From Planctomycetaceae bacterium (GTDB taxonomy: Bacteria; Planctomycetota; Planctomycetia; Pirellulales; Pirellulaceae): a stretch of 43,193 bases of DNA. The translations under genes were made by a program, and so were the position numbers. The stretch covers positions 1 through 43,193 of the forward strand of contig NYXM01000063.1 in assembly GCA_002685655.1 (NCBI GenBank). Reading direction: 5' to 3'. The notes under the pieces were generated by a model. The model saw only the letters and a list, made by a program, of their open reading frames with translations. It had not been told where the DNA came from and made no database searches. Every line of letters starts with the position of its first letter. Position 1 is the first letter of the stretch. This document shows positions 19,101 through 34,100 of the stretch, piece by piece.

Positions 19101-22100
19101 CCGGTCACGATCGAAAACTGCGGTGCATCATTGATCGCATCGACGGTGATCGTAAATTGCCGCGAACCTGATTCGTTAACATTCGGGGCGGTGCCGCTTC
19201 CATTGTCTTTTGCTTTCAGCGTCACTACGGCCGTTCCATTGGCATCGGCGCGAGGCGTGAAAGTCAGCGTCCCACTTCCAGAAATCGCAGGCTGCTCGGC
19301 GAACAGCGGATTGTTGTTATTGGTGACCTCAAAAGTGATGATCTGTGGGGTTTCATCCACCGCCGTGATCGGCCCGGGGCGAACGCCAGAAGCCCAACCG
19401 ATGACTGTGTGCGGACCAACGTCTTCAATCACCGTTACGTTGGGCCCTTCGGTGAATTGCGGGGCGTCGTTGACTGCGTTGACCGTTATATTGACGGTTC
19501 CCGGCAGGCTCGTCTTGGCGGGGCCGCCGAGCGTGTTGTCGTCTTCGACTTGGAAGGTGAAGCTATCTTGACCGTTGAAATCGGCGTTGGGTGTGTAGAG
19601 GTATTGCCCCGGTGTCGCCGTTGCAGCCAATGTCCCGTTGCTCGGGCTACCAACAATAAACGTCAGCGGCGATTGGTCTTCGCCTTGCAAGGGGTCACCG
19701 TCGTCACCCACCAATGTGATCGTCCTCAGGCCAGTGTTTGGCTCGTCTTCGTACAGGTTGAACGACTGGTCGAAGGCGATCGGAACATCATTCACGGGTG
19801 TTACGTCAATTGTCACGGTGGCCGGATCACTGAACAGATTCGGTGGATTGCCGGCCAAGGCGTCGTCCCGTGCACGGAACTCAAACGTGTCGCTGCCGTT
19901 GAAGTTGGGATCAGGCGTATACACCAACGAGCCGGTGACCGAATTGAAGTTCGTAATTGTCCCGTTAACAGGCAGTGTGACAATCGAGTACGTCAGTACT
20001 TGCGAAACGTCTGGGTCGTTATCGTCGGCATTTAATGTGATCGTCCTCTCACCGATACCTGGTTCGTCTTCATCCATGACAACGGTTTGATCGAAGGCGA
20101 TCGGCTGTTCGTTCGTCGCCGTTACGGTAATCGTCACGGTCCCCACCCCACTCTCCAACGAGAAGATGGGTCCAGCAAGTGCGTCGTCAGTCACTTTGTA
20201 TGTGAAAGTGTCCGGGACGCCAACGGGCGAGTTGTTGTAGTCCACATCAGGCGTGTAGGTGAAGTCGCCCGTTGCGGCATCAAAACCGGTGAGTGTTCCG
20301 TGCGACGGTGGGGTCAGGATCTCGTAGGTCAACAGCTGCACGACAACCGGATCGCCATCGTCGCCGGGCAACGATTGGTTGCCGGGGTCGGTGGAATCGT
20401 ACGAAGAGTTTTCGTCAACCGAGAACCCTAGATTATTGGCGATTGGCGGATCGTTCATCGGTGTCACATTGACCGTGAACGTAGTCGGATCGCTTACTCG
20501 TGTCGTACCAAGCCCGAAGAAATCGTCATCGGTAATGCTGAAGGTGAATGTATCAGCTCCGTTGAAATCAGTATTCGGAGTGTAGGTTACTGCGCCGGTC
20601 AGAGGGTCGAAACCGGCCAACGTCCCGTCCGCCGGCTGATCAACGATCGCGAAGGTGATCTGCTGCACTTCGTCGGGATGGGGATCTCCATCGCTTCCTG
20701 ACAACATAATGTTGATCGGATTCTCTTCGGCGGTGGTGACGGACAGCGGATCGCCCACGGGTTGGCCGTTGACGGGCGTGATAACAAATGTCACGGCAGC
20801 AACCAGGCTCGTCTGGTTGGTCGGCAGCCCCGCGTTTTCTGGAGGGTTATCCTCATCCGTAACGCGGAACAACACCGTTGCCGTTCTTCCGCCGGCCGTA
20901 TTGAAGTCTGGGTCGGGAAGGTAAGTGAATTTACCGCTGTCGACAAAATCGGCAGCCAGCACAATCGTACCGTTGTCACCGCTGGAATCGACAATTTCGA
21001 AGAAAGGCAACTGATTCTCGTCGGGCATGGGATCCCCGTCGTCCCAGGTCAGGGTCACGGTGGTCGGCGTGAAGGTGCCTTTGGTGACATCTTCGGTCGT
21101 GACTTCGCTCAACGTCACTGTCTGGGCGTGGGCAATCGGCCTGTCGTTCACTGGATCGACGGTCACTTCGAACTCGTCTTCCACGAATAAACCGCCCTGA
21201 TCGGTGGCACGCATGCGAACGGTTGCCACACCGTTCTGATCGTCCAGGAAGTCCAATACGACGGTCCGCCCATCCAAACCAACACGGGCATCAACCAGGG
21301 AAGGATTGGTGTTGCCGACTACCGTGAAGATGAGGAAGTCGCCGTTGCCGTTCGTAATGTCAATGTCACTGAAGAATGCCGATGCATCGAAGGTGTGGTC
21401 GGCATCATCTTCGAGTACCGGGAAGGCCACGTCTGCAGGAACATTTGGAAGGCCCGGTTGCACCACGGTCGGAGCGTTGTTACTGATCACACGAATCCGA
21501 TAGTCTTCCACTTCCCCGTCCACGGCCAAACCAGTTGGCAACAGGCCGGACTCCGAACTGAAGCGGAATCGCGCGGCTGTCAAACCGAGTGGCAGCGTAC
21601 TGGGAGCTGGCGCGAAGTCCGGTACCATGATGCTTAACGAATTCGCACCAGCCTGCACCGCCTGATCCGTAAAGACCTGCTCGTTGGGATCATTCCAATC
21701 TCCGTCCTGGTTCCAGTCGAACCATGCGTTCAACGTGCCGTCGGCCGATGCCGTCACCGTGATAGGCGTCGCGGCATTGGGCGTGAAGATACTGTCAAAC
21801 CTCACACCATCTTCGTCGTCTCTTTGGAATTGAACGGACCCGCCGCCCAGGTCCGCGGCGAAGACGGCCAGCCCAGTTGCCATAATCGCCTGGGCAATCT
21901 CCGCGCCAATCTCATCGACCGTCCGTTCGACCCATTCGCTTGGTAACTGGGTTCCGACTTTCGTTACCGTCGACACGACGACATTGCCCGTTGTAGTCCT
22001 GTCATTACGATCAAACTCGAAGGTCACCTGCCGCACACCGTCGTCGATGATAAACGACTGGCCATCGGCCAGGCCGCCCGCCACTCCGTCTTGGGTCAAG

Positions 22101-25100
22101 TCAGTCGAGTTCGTCAGATCAACAACAAGGTCTGTCGGCCCCGAAACGTCGACCAGGCCATCGCCCAGATTGTTGGTAACGACACCCGCCAGGTCACCAG
22201 ACAACGCGGCGTTCTTAATCGCCGTGACGATGGACTTGGCAACGTCGTCGGCACTTTGTACGTCCTGGATTTGAACCGATCGATTCGTGCCGCTAACATT
22301 GCCTGTCTTAGTGAACTCGAAAATTACGGACGGGCTGATACCCGATGGACCGTCCAGATCGATCGAGAAGGTCTGGCCTTCGACAACGGGTCCAGTTTGA
22401 GCCAGGTGACTCTGCGTCGAGTCGACACTGACGATGGCCACGGGCTGCAGATCGACGAGGCCACCGCTGACGCGTACTGGTTGGATGCCGACCAACAGGC
22501 CATCATCCGCGGCCTGCTGGATAACGGCGACCATCCGGTCCGCCACGACCTCTGGCGTTTGGGTGTCGGCGAAGGAAATTGGATGCGAGCCGGCCGCGAC
22601 ACCGCCAAAAATCTCGAATTCAAACGTGACCGTGGGATTGATGCGGTCGTTAATGATGAACATGTCACCATCTTGGATATCAGTGGGAGCCGATCCAACG
22701 CTCACTTCAAGTTGCAGAATGGCAGGAACCTTGATCGCCAATCCCGTTGCGGGCGTGTCGACCAGGAGCGGAATCCGCCCGGCCGGCGCCAGCGAAGGCG
22801 ATTGAGAAATGTCCAAGGAATGACTGGCTGGGCCGGCAACCTGAATCACGCCGCTGCCTTGGTGCGTCATGCTGCCGTTGGGTGCGGCAAACTGCAGTCC
22901 CGATGACTGAACTGCGGAGATCAGATTCATCGCAAACTCGGAAGGCGTCTCGGTATCGACGAAGGTCACCGCTGTGTTGCCCATCGCGACCGTCGCGTCA
23001 CTATCGAATTCAAATGTCACTGAACCTGCACCGTCGTGAAAGACGATCAGATCACCATCGCCTATATTGGCGGTACCCATCGCCGTTGCGGGAATTCGCA
23101 ACACCGATGCGGGCGACCCTTCAACCACAATCGAACTCTGACTTGCATCCACCGTATGCCGTAGCTTGCCGCCGATAAATACAATGCCGTTGCCCAAATT
23201 CGCCGGGTGTAGCACCAACAGGTCGTGGTTTGAGTTGTTTTGGGGCGTATCGGCTTGAATCGCGGCCACGATCGCGTTGGCGAGCTCATCGCGAGTTGTG
23301 GCGGCAGTGAAGTTAATCTTCTTGGTGTCCGCTGACACACCATTCTCGTCGAATTCAAACGTCACAGTCTGGCCGTTGAATCGCTCGATGGTAAACATCT
23401 CGCCGTCATTGATCGCGGCACCGCCCGCGGCTGGGACGACAATGCTGTAGGGCGCCGTACCAGTTACAGACAGATTTGACGCTGAGATATCCAAGACGTG
23501 GTCGGCATCATCACCGTCGGCGGTCAACGAGGGCTGGCCGTCGGCGTCAGCATCGACACCGCTGCCCAGGAAAATTGGAGTTTCCGTGATAACATGGCGG
23601 GCCCCGTCGTTGTCAAACAGGGTTGCATACCGGCCGATTCCCGTAAATGGATCAGGGGCATCGCCAAAGTCCAGCTCCGCACCAGGCAGCAGAATCGTAA
23701 ACTGAGTTTCATCTGTGGATTGATTGGCCTCCAGAGAATTGCCTGGCAAGTCCTTGACGGCACTAAGGAAGAAGTTGGAAATCCCGGTCACGGCCGCCGA
23801 TCCGTCGACGTAGTCGGCTGGCTCAACGGTCACATTGCCTTGGTTGTCGACCTTAAACTGATCGATATCGACAAACAGGGTCGATCCACCACGGATCTGC
23901 GCAGTGACGTTCTCGAAGGGCAGGGTGGTGTTGGCCGTGTTGATGGACTTAACAATGCTGGCGGCCACTTGTGCGTCAGAAAAATCCGACCGGATCTTGA
24001 CCAAGACACCACCACCAGGCACACCACTTTGCGTGAGGGAACTCGCCGTCACATCAACCAGATGGCCTGGCGAGTCGTTCAGCTCGACAGCACCATCGCC
24101 TAGATTCACGGGCGCCAAGTTGAGGCCGGCGGACGCAATGACCGCCACCATCGTGTCGGCCACGGTATCGACGTCGCTACCGGGCGTGTACAAGATCGAC
24201 TCGTTCCCAGGGATCACCCCGTTGCCTAGCGAGGCATCCTCGAATTCGAAGAACACGGTATTGCTGCCGTCATCAATGGAGAACACATCTCCGTCCAACA
24301 GTGACGTTCCAACGCGGTCGGCCCGTGTCAGGCTGGTGTTAGTTAGGGGGCCGATCATGCCAGTGGGAGGCGCGCCGAGGTCAATCACGCCGTTTGCAAC
24401 TGGCATTGGCATGAATCCAAGGCCCGACAGGCTGATGGCCGTACTGACGGCAACCGCCATTGCCGTTCGGGTTTCCGTGCCGGTGAACGTGATCAGAATG
24501 TTGTCCGGAGCCAGATCACCGTCGGCATCCACAAAGACACCATCGCTGTCAAATTCAAAGGAACGGATTTGATTTCCGTTGCCGAGAACAAACATCTCCG
24601 CATCGGCGATGTCGGCTCCGCCGTTGGGCGGCACCTGTAGGGCAGGTGCCGTCGGCAAGTGCAGCGTCGTTGTCGCGCGAACGCCAGGATCTCCCGTGAC
24701 GATCAAGCTGGGTGCGAATGTCGATGTCAAGATATGCAGCGGCGTACCGCCAATATTTACGATACCACCGCCTATATGAATCGGATCCAACCCCAGGCCG
24801 GCACTGGTAATCGCGGCCACCATTTGGTCCGCCAGATCAAGGTGCGTACTGGCGGTGGTAAACGGCAGCAACGTGTTGTCTGGCACGTTGTCCATATCCG
24901 AATCGATGAAGATACCATCGTTGTCGAACTCGAAGGTCACCGTGTCGACGCCGTTTGTGATCGTGAAACGCTCTGCATCATTGATGCCGCCGATGGACAT
25001 CTGCCGTGTCAAGCTTCCTTGTGTCACGTCCACCGAGTGATTCGCACCAGCGCCCAACTGGACCACACCGCCGCCAATACTCAACGGATTCAGACCCAGC

Positions 25101-28100
25101 GGTGCACTGGCAAGCGCGCCCGCCACTAGGCCGGCGATTTGATCGGAGCTATCCTGATCCAGATACGGGATCGAGCAATATGAGCATACGCCGGGTCCGG
25201 GAACTGTGGTGAGAATCCCGTCGTTGTCAAACTCGAATGTCTCAGTGATTGTTCCATCGCTGACCGTGAACGTCTCGCCATCGGTCAGTCCCAAGCCACC
25301 GTTTGCGGGGACGGTCAAGCTGAATGGGGATTGTGTCACCGTCGTCGTTAATTGAGAAAACGTCGTATCGACTTCGTGATCCGTCGTCGCGCCGACATGC
25401 ACCAGGCCGTTACCGAGGTTCCGTGGCTGTAGGCTGCTCAAATCACCATCGATGACCGCCTGCTGAATCGCGGCGACGATGCTATCGGCCAGCGCGGAGG
25501 CACTGTCGGCAGTGGCGAACGGCACGGGCCGATTGTCTGGCAACACATTGCCGTTACGATCGAACTCGAAAACGACGGTTGTCGCGCCATTGTCTTGAGT
25601 GATCGAGAAACGCTGACCATCCGTAATACCGCCAGTGGCCGCACCGATGGCCGGAACTTGCAGGCCTAGGGTTTGGGTAATGCGAACGGTGTAGCCGCTG
25701 TCGAACTCGATCGACGCGGTCTCGCCAATCGCGTTGGTGATCGTAAAATCGTCGCCATCGTCAATTGCTGAGCCGCTGGCTGCGTCGATCACAAAGCGAT
25801 CACGATTGTTCACGCGAATCACATAGACCCCGCTTTGCCAAATACCTGACAACGGCGTCAACACCGCCTCGTTGCTGGTCTGATTGTAGCGGAACGTGTA
25901 ATCGATCCCTTCGCGAAGGAAGACACCGTCGCGGAACAGCGTCAAAGCAGGACCTCTGACGAGCAGCGGAATCCCATCTTCGTCAATGGGAAGCACGCGG
26001 CCATCAAGCGTGTCGTCATCGACGCCGACACCGGGAAACGGATTGGCGGCTTTAAAGCCATCGACGATTTGGATAGTGAAGTTGGAATAGACGCCTTCGT
26101 CCAATTGCACGATCGAGACCGCGCCGTCCTGATCAAAATCGTTTGCGTCGTTGTCTTGCGGGAAAACCAACGAGGCGGATGGTCCAACAAAATCGCTGCG
26201 GTCCAGTGAGCCACGGTCCTTGAACACGTTCGCACCCTGGCCGAGGGGCGTCTGGACATCTGGGTCGTCCACTCGCAGCTGGCCCACTACGTCACGGTCC
26301 GGGGCCAGGATCGGTGATAGCGAAATCCCAAGCGCTTCCTTGATCGGCCCGAATTCACTCCGTTCCGACAACGAATCGATCGAACTATCGATCGACAAGG
26401 CAAAATCGGCCGGGAAGAGGTTGTGGTCAGCGGCGTTGACATAGAGCGATTCGAAACCGCCCAAAGCGATTTGGAAGTCCTCGCTGCTGAAGGGAATGTT
26501 CGAGTTACTGAGACTATTGTGCTGGTAGACCGAGGCACCTTCCACCATCCCGCCAGGCACGGAGTGACCGACGTCGGCGGGGCCAGGGTTGTCGCTATGG
26601 AATGAAACTTGTTCGAGACCGCGACGCAGGTTCGTCAACACGTTGTTCAAGACGGTCGGCGTGGCCTGCTCGGAGACGAGAATTCCCCGCTCCTGACGGA
26701 GCTGATCTAGGTCGTTGTCCGAGACGGGAGTGATCGTCATGTTGCCCGATGTCTGGGTCATACGGGCGGCATTCCGCACAACGACATAGCGTTCACCGTA
26801 GGCTTCGGCCTGAACAGGCTGCAGCGGGTTGGCCACGCCAAACGGGCCGTTGGGGAGATTCTGAATGTTGGTTCCACCCGTCGCCGCGTTGATCGCGTTG
26901 GCGAGTCGCACGGCTAGAATCGGGAACTCTTCAGCCGCCGTCGAGGTTACCGTTACGGTGCGAATGGTGCCTGTGACATCCTCGATTTCGAAGGTGCCGT
27001 TCCTCGCACCGTGTTGCGCTGTGATCACATAGGTACGTGGAGCCCGCACGTTGACTTCAATGCTGTAGTCGCCAGTGCTCGCGCCGCCGATCCGGCTGCC
27101 GAGGCTAAGCGGGCTGTAGCTGTCGTTACCGGCACCACTGACGCCGACGAAGTACGTGCCCGGCACAACTGCCGTGAAGTCGATCGACGGATCCAGGTTC
27201 ATCGCTGGGTCGCCGCTGCTTCGCATAATCTCTTCACCCACCGAATTGAACAGCCGCAACACGGGGTTGAGCGTGCTGCCAGTCGTGATCGCATCTAGAT
27301 CGATCGTTACGTGGTCCGAGACATCCAATTCAAATCGGTAGAAGTCGACGTCAACGGAGTCATCGTCCCGGAAATTCTGCGTATCGCCGATCGTGGCCGA
27401 TGCCGTAAAGGACTCGGGATTGTGTTGGCGACCTTGCCGTGTATCGATGGCGTTGAACAGCGTGTCGTTCGATTCGAGGCTTGGATCGGCGAAGAAGGAG
27501 AAGTCTCCGTCATTCCCAAAAATCGTGTTGTTGACAACCCGCGCGAACGGTTGGGGCTGATAGGCATGTCCCACGCGGCGAATGCGGAGCACTCCGGAGC
27601 CGGGAGGGCTTGATCCAATACCACTGACGTGCTCGACAAAGACCGCTGGATCTGGACCGGGAGTGAAACCTCCGGGTGAGCGACTGGGGGCAATGTACGT
27701 TTGGATGACCATCGTACTGTCGTTGGAGACCAAGGTGCTGCTGTCGATCGCATTCTTGATCGCCTGAGCCATCTCTGTTTGCCTATACCCCTGAACGGGA
27801 TCAAGCGATCGCCGATAGTAGATCGGAATCCGGCCATCAACCCAACCGTTACCACCCACGGCGCCGCTGCCGCATTCGATCACCGGTGAACCGGAGATGT
27901 CTTCAAATTCAAACCTGACGGACTGACCAAAAGCCCTGATCGTAAAGTTTTCACCATCGCAGACCTCGTCGCCCGCGGTGAATTCGATCAAGTTCTGAAC
28001 CGGATGCACGGACGGGCGCCGCGGCGTCAGTTCGTAGGTCTGGCTGTTCCCGCTGACGTGGATACCGCCGAGCGACCCGTCACTGGTGATGGTGTTGTTG

Positions 28101-31100
28101 GCAATCGTCACGCTGGGAGTGAATCCACCCGTGGCCGGTACGTTGTTCGGCGCGACCAAATTGCGGACCGGGCCGGGAACGGGACTTTGCAGGCGAACCG
28201 GTACCCGGTCCAGCGCGCTGCTGGTACCGCCAGAATCTCGATTCGAGGCGAAGCTGCCGTCGGTGTCGCGCTCACCCGCATCGGCGACAATCCCATACGT
28301 CTTGGAATCCGTGACCGTATTCGAGTGGATCATCACCAGGCCCTGATCGCGGAAGCGATTCTGATCGCCTTGCCCTTCGTGGCGGATGCTGGCGATTCCT
28401 TCGGGATCCCGCACAAATGGCCCAGTGTCCGGATCCGTGGTCAGGAAACTCTGCATGCTAACGGCTTCAATGAATACCGCGCTGTCGGCGGATAAGTCGT
28501 CCACGTCGGAGATCGCGATCTTGATTCGGTGCGTTCCATCCGTCGTCAATGCATCGGCACCAGCCAGCGACGCGACGAACACGTCGGTAAATCCGTCGTA
28601 ACCGAATTCGTCCAGGAACTGGCCGCCCTGGTTCGGATCGTTGTTGTTGAAGAACTGTGGGTTGGCACCGATCAGACCAGAGGGATCGAACGGGTCGCCG
28701 CCGTTGACGGTATCAATCGAGACAGGGTCAAGCGGTGACATGCCCGGCACCAAGGCAATATTCTTGACGTCCACGCCATCGGCACCTTCGTCCACGAAAA
28801 TTGCCACGGCATCGGTGAATGCCGAACCGATCGATTCGTTATATTCCTCGGAGGCAAACACGAAATTGAGATACAAATCGTTGCTGGCCATGGGAGGCGT
28901 GGCAGGCAAGGGCGGCAATGTGAAGTCGAATTCCAGATAGGTTGTGTCCACCGTCGTGACGCCAAGTTCTGCGTCCAGATTGGCATCACCTTGCTCGGAA
29001 GCTCGCCCGTTCTGCGTGTTGACCGGATTGGGATCGTCGGCAAAGTTGGCATCGCCGGTTGTCAGGACAATCCCAGATTCCAATCCGATCGTTTCCAGAC
29101 CGCCCCGGAACAGGCCGGCAGAAACATCACTACCGACAAACGTGGCGTTGCCCACCGATTCGACTGCTGAACCAACAATCACGTCGCGCAACTGGTTGGC
29201 GTTATTGGTCGTTTCCGTGATCTCGAATGAGTCGGGAACGTCGACCAATGCGGTGCCAAAGAGGTTGATGCGATTGTCACTGCTGGCCGTGCCGGTGACT
29301 TCGCCATCGGACTTGGCGGCACGAAGATTGATAATGGTCTGAGCTTGCGGGCTGTTGATCGCATCGCGAATCCTCGTCGCAATGACCGAATCCGTATCCG
29401 GCAAGAACACGGGGTTCATCGGATCGTTGTCCGACGTTTTGAAGCGAATTTCGACGTGGCCACCGCTGATGCCGTCACCAATCTCCGGATCTTCGAATTC
29501 GAATGTGAGTTCATTCACTCCGTCGCCCACCGTGAACGTCTGTCCGTCGACCACGTCCGTACCGGCAGGAGCGATTAACGTTGTGACTTGCGCCTCGCGG
29601 TCGTTGGTGTCGATGCTGCCTGTCAGCGTCAAACCAACATTCGCATTGTTGAATCGAGCAGCCGCCAAACCGATGAGATTGCCGCCCGGGATCGCAACCG
29701 TTTGACGGATCGTACCGGTGTCTGGATCGAGCGTCACCAGATTCCCGGCGGCATCAGAGACATAGAGAAACGTGCCATCAAATGCCATTCCCTGCATTTG
29801 AGGAACTTGAGCGGGGAACGAATTCATAATGGAATTGGCAAGGGACGGATCATATTCCACGATGAGCGCGCCGGCATCCAAGAACTGGCGGCCATTGTCA
29901 TCGCCACCCATGGCGCCCGGAATCGTAGGTTCAGCAAATGTCGCACTCAGATGTTGCGTCACAGGGCCACCAAAGCCCGTCTGGGCGTCTACACCCAGGA
30001 TGCCGTCCACGGCGAAAATCGTCCCCGGCGATTCGTAGCTGAGACCACCGCGATCGCCTGGAGAAGATCCGGAGATTGATGGAAGGAGTTCGGTCGAGAG
30101 AATTGTCCCGTTGGTCGGATCGAGTCGATAAAGGATGCTCCCGTCCAACTCGCCGTTAACGTAGATGAGCGAATTGCCGCCCTCGGCGATTGACAAGCCA
30201 GCGACCAGATGACCAGGTGCCAGAGGATCCGGAGCCGGGAACTGCCCGACAATCGCGCCGTTGGCTGGATCGATCTGGAGAATCTGCCGAGTGCCCGGCT
30301 GGATTCCCCAAACCGTCGCGCTGCGGATCGTTGATGTCGCCTGACCGGAGGTGCCGAATTCGCTTGCCTTGCGAATCTCGAGTTGGTAGTTGCCGACGAG
30401 AGTCTCTGCGGGTGGGGCATTCGGGTCGGTCGTGAAGTTCGGATTCGAGGCGGCACCTGTCACCATCTCGCCACGTTCGGCGAATCCGATGATCACGTCG
30501 TCGATGTAGGCCCCCTCATTGGATCCCGTGGAAACGCCATCGTATTCGAACCTCAAACGAAGCGTCTCCGAGCCAGCGAACGTGTCGAGTTCAATTCGGG
30601 CTTGCAACCAATCGCTGCCTGACGCTTGCGACAGTAGCGTAACGGCGGGACTGGAAGCGTCCGATGTATTGCTGGAAGCCACCAAAGTTGCGTTCCCACC
30701 TGCATCGACGAGCGACACACGAAAGGCATCCTGGCCGGAATCGTTGTCGATGAAATAGTTGAAATACAGAACAGGGCGGTCATTCGCCGAATAACCCTTC
30801 AAGCTGAATGGATTGGAGAGCATGTTCCCCATCGAACCAGCAGGAACCGTGTTGCCGGCCGACTCGTCACCAAAGTAGAAACTGTCGCCACCGTCGGTCA
30901 GGCTCGCACCACTCCGGCTAAGGTCGAAGACTTCGTTGAGCCCGTGCCCCGGGTTCGCTGCCCGATTGCCGGTCACGTGCCAGAGGTTTGTTCCCGAACC
31001 CACGAAGTTCGGATCCAGCAACACTGGCACCACAGGATCCTCCGCCGTCGAACCACCAAAGGAACCAATATGGTCTTCCGCGATCCGGATCACGGAATTG

Positions 31101-34100
31101 ACCGGCTCTAAGCGGAGCAGCCGATTGCCAAGCAGATCAGCGGAAATCTGACCGTTGGAAGTCACCACGGGGAAATACGTGCCTTGAGGCAACTCGACAG
31201 GACCGATGTACGGATCTTTCGGGCCGACACTGCCGCGCGAAAGGTCAGTCAGATCGGCACCCGCCAACGGACCGGACCGGTCTTCGGCAATGTTGGAATC
31301 ATGGCCAATCAGGATCAACCTGCCGCTGTCGTCAAAGACATTGAGCGTCGAGTTATACCGCACCAGGGCATCGGCGTAGTCGACATCGAAAGTGGTCGCA
31401 AAATGATGCTGAGATGCGTCGGAAATCCCCTCATAGGTCACATCGAACTTAAAGAAGTCGAGATCTCCAGGGCTGCTTGTCGTGCCTGCGATGCTGATGG
31501 CCGCACGATCCGAAGCCAGTAAGTTACCAACGTCCTGTGGTTGGTTTCCGGGAGTGACTGGATCCTGGAAGAAATTATTGTTGCTGGCGAATGAACCCGC
31601 CAACTCGTCTTCCGCCGCTTCGCCGATCAGCGGCGAGTGCTTGGGCAGGCCGAGCACTTCTACTCCGTTATTGGCATAACGAATGTCGGCGAATCGCACC
31701 GTGGATCCTGGGAATTCGTCGACTTCGCCCATCCTTATCTGCAATTGGTAAACACCCGTAGTCAATCCGTCCTTGCTGCGGACACGAACGTGAAACGTGT
31801 CGCGAGCTCCAGCACTGCCCGGTAGGGCAATCCGCATCCCGGCATCACGGGGGTTGATCGTGAAGAAGTCTTTGGACAACCCCGACGCATGGGTCGGGTA
31901 GTACGGCGTGGGTGATTTTTGCAGCGGCGCCACGAGATTCGGTTGAATCTGATTGGACACGAAATCAACCGCATCGACTTCGCGTAGCGTGTCATCAGTT
32001 CGTGCCAACACGACGCCATTCTCATCCAAGAACTCGACAATGGTGTCGAGCGTGAACGTGGTACGGTCAACATCAATCCAGATTTCTGTGCCTGCAGCGC
32101 CCTCGAAACTGTAGACATCGACGTCGTTCGGCTCGTTGATGAACCCTTGAATCTCGAAACCCATCCGAAGGTTCTCGTCACCGCCCTGTTCATTGGCGGC
32201 CAGCTTGCCCAAAGATTGAGCCGTGTTGGTCGTTGAATTGGAACCTGGAGCCGTCTCCTCAGGCGATTCCAACTCAAGTGCAATTTCAACGTTGCGATCA
32301 TTGCTTTCCTGATCCAGTCGAATGCTGCGCCAGTCGTTGGGCCTCGGAATCGTCGCGATTCCGTCATTGTTGGTATCCGTTTGTGGACGGTCGTCGGGTT
32401 GGACGCCGGCTCCCACGGTGTCGTCAAACAGCGAAGTCAGCACTACCGGGAAACCCGGTTGTCCCACAACGTGCAGCGTTCCACCGATGCGGTCGTCGAG
32501 CTCGAAGCGGCGACCGCTCGCCGTGAAGCCGGCTCCGTCATAGGGATTCCGATTGCTGGGATTGCCGTTCTGAATCAAGTTGAAGCTGTTGTCCAAACGC
32601 CCAGAACCACGCAGCTTGACGACCAGGCTTTCGGTCGAGTTGCTCTCCAGGCGAAGGCCACCGTAAGTGTGATGCTCGGGAATCACGATCTCGTCGAAGG
32701 CAAACGTTCGCTGGAAGCCGGCGGCATCGACTGTCCGAGCGTTACGCTGGTCGAACTGATTCGTCAGCACGTGAACGATGCCGGTATCGTCCCAAACGCT
32801 TTGTGTCGTCAGAACTTCGCCTCGAATCACCATGGCGTTGATGGCGTTATTCGAGAGGCGGTTGCCACGCACCAATGGTCCGGCGTTATCACCGTATCGG
32901 CTGATGACATTTACCGTTCCCCGCGAGCGACCGTAGTCGACCAGATTATCGTGGATCAACGAATTCGCGTTGATCGTGATCACGGGCATCTGCAGGCTGG
33001 CGCTGGACTTCGACGCGTCGTATTGCGTGTTGTTATCGCGGAAGATGTTATCCACGATGATCGGTTGTGCCCCTCTGACAAAAACAGTGGCGACTCGGTT
33101 GTAGCCGCGACCGAAGCGATCGATCGGGCCCTGGCCGCCAACACCCTCCGCATTGTTTTCGATAATGCAGTTGGTCAGGCGGAAATCGGCCTGATGCACT
33201 TCCAGCACATTAAAACTTGTGAAGGTACCTTCAATTCTGTTGATACCGCCGCCATAGGCGATTAATGCGTTGTCGATACTGCCGCGAGAAAGCTGGCCAA
33301 AGAACAGACCGCCCCAATTGCCGGGCGAGGGCGAGGCTTCGCCTGAAGGCTGGTCGTTGTCGTCGTTGGTGTCAAACGTGCCGCCGGCACCGAACGCGTC
33401 ATCCAAACGTGACGTAAACACGACTTCCTGGCCGATGTTTCCTTCGGCAATCACCTGTCCGCCAAACTTCGTTTCGATTCGCGCCCCTTCCAGTTTGATA
33501 ACGGCCCCAGGGTCAATGGCCAAACGCGCATGAGGTCGGGCACGAATCACGCCAAAGGCAGAAGCGTCAAGCGTGCCACCCAAGGTTGATCCGTCGTCGA
33601 TGTAATCGGGCGTCGTGGCGTCAAGCTCGGCGACCAACGTGTAGGGCCCAATGCCGCCAATGGTGCTGCGGTAGAGACGTCGCGATACGAATTTACCATT
33701 CGTCGCCGGCAGGCTGTCCAGCCTAATGCCGCCCTCGCTGCCGACGCCAAGGTTGACGAGTTCGGCAAATGGGTCCGACGAGGCACCTTCGTTTCCTTGG
33801 GCGTCGACGAATACGATCCGGTAATTGTACTTCCCGACCGCCAACGAACCGCGAGGTACTGGCGTGGCCGTCACGGCAACACCCGAAGGTGGGTCACGAC
33901 GCAATTCGTCTTGCAAATCGACCGGCGCCAACGAATCGACAAAGACCGTGTCCGATGCATTCAAGGTTGCAACAAGGTGGTAGACACCGTCGGAATTCGC
34001 ATCGGTTCGGTAAATCCGTCGGCTGACAAAGTCACCGGTGACAGGCGGTAGCTGATTCAACTGAATCGCGCCGATGCCGGCCGTCTTGGCTGCCGCCGTA

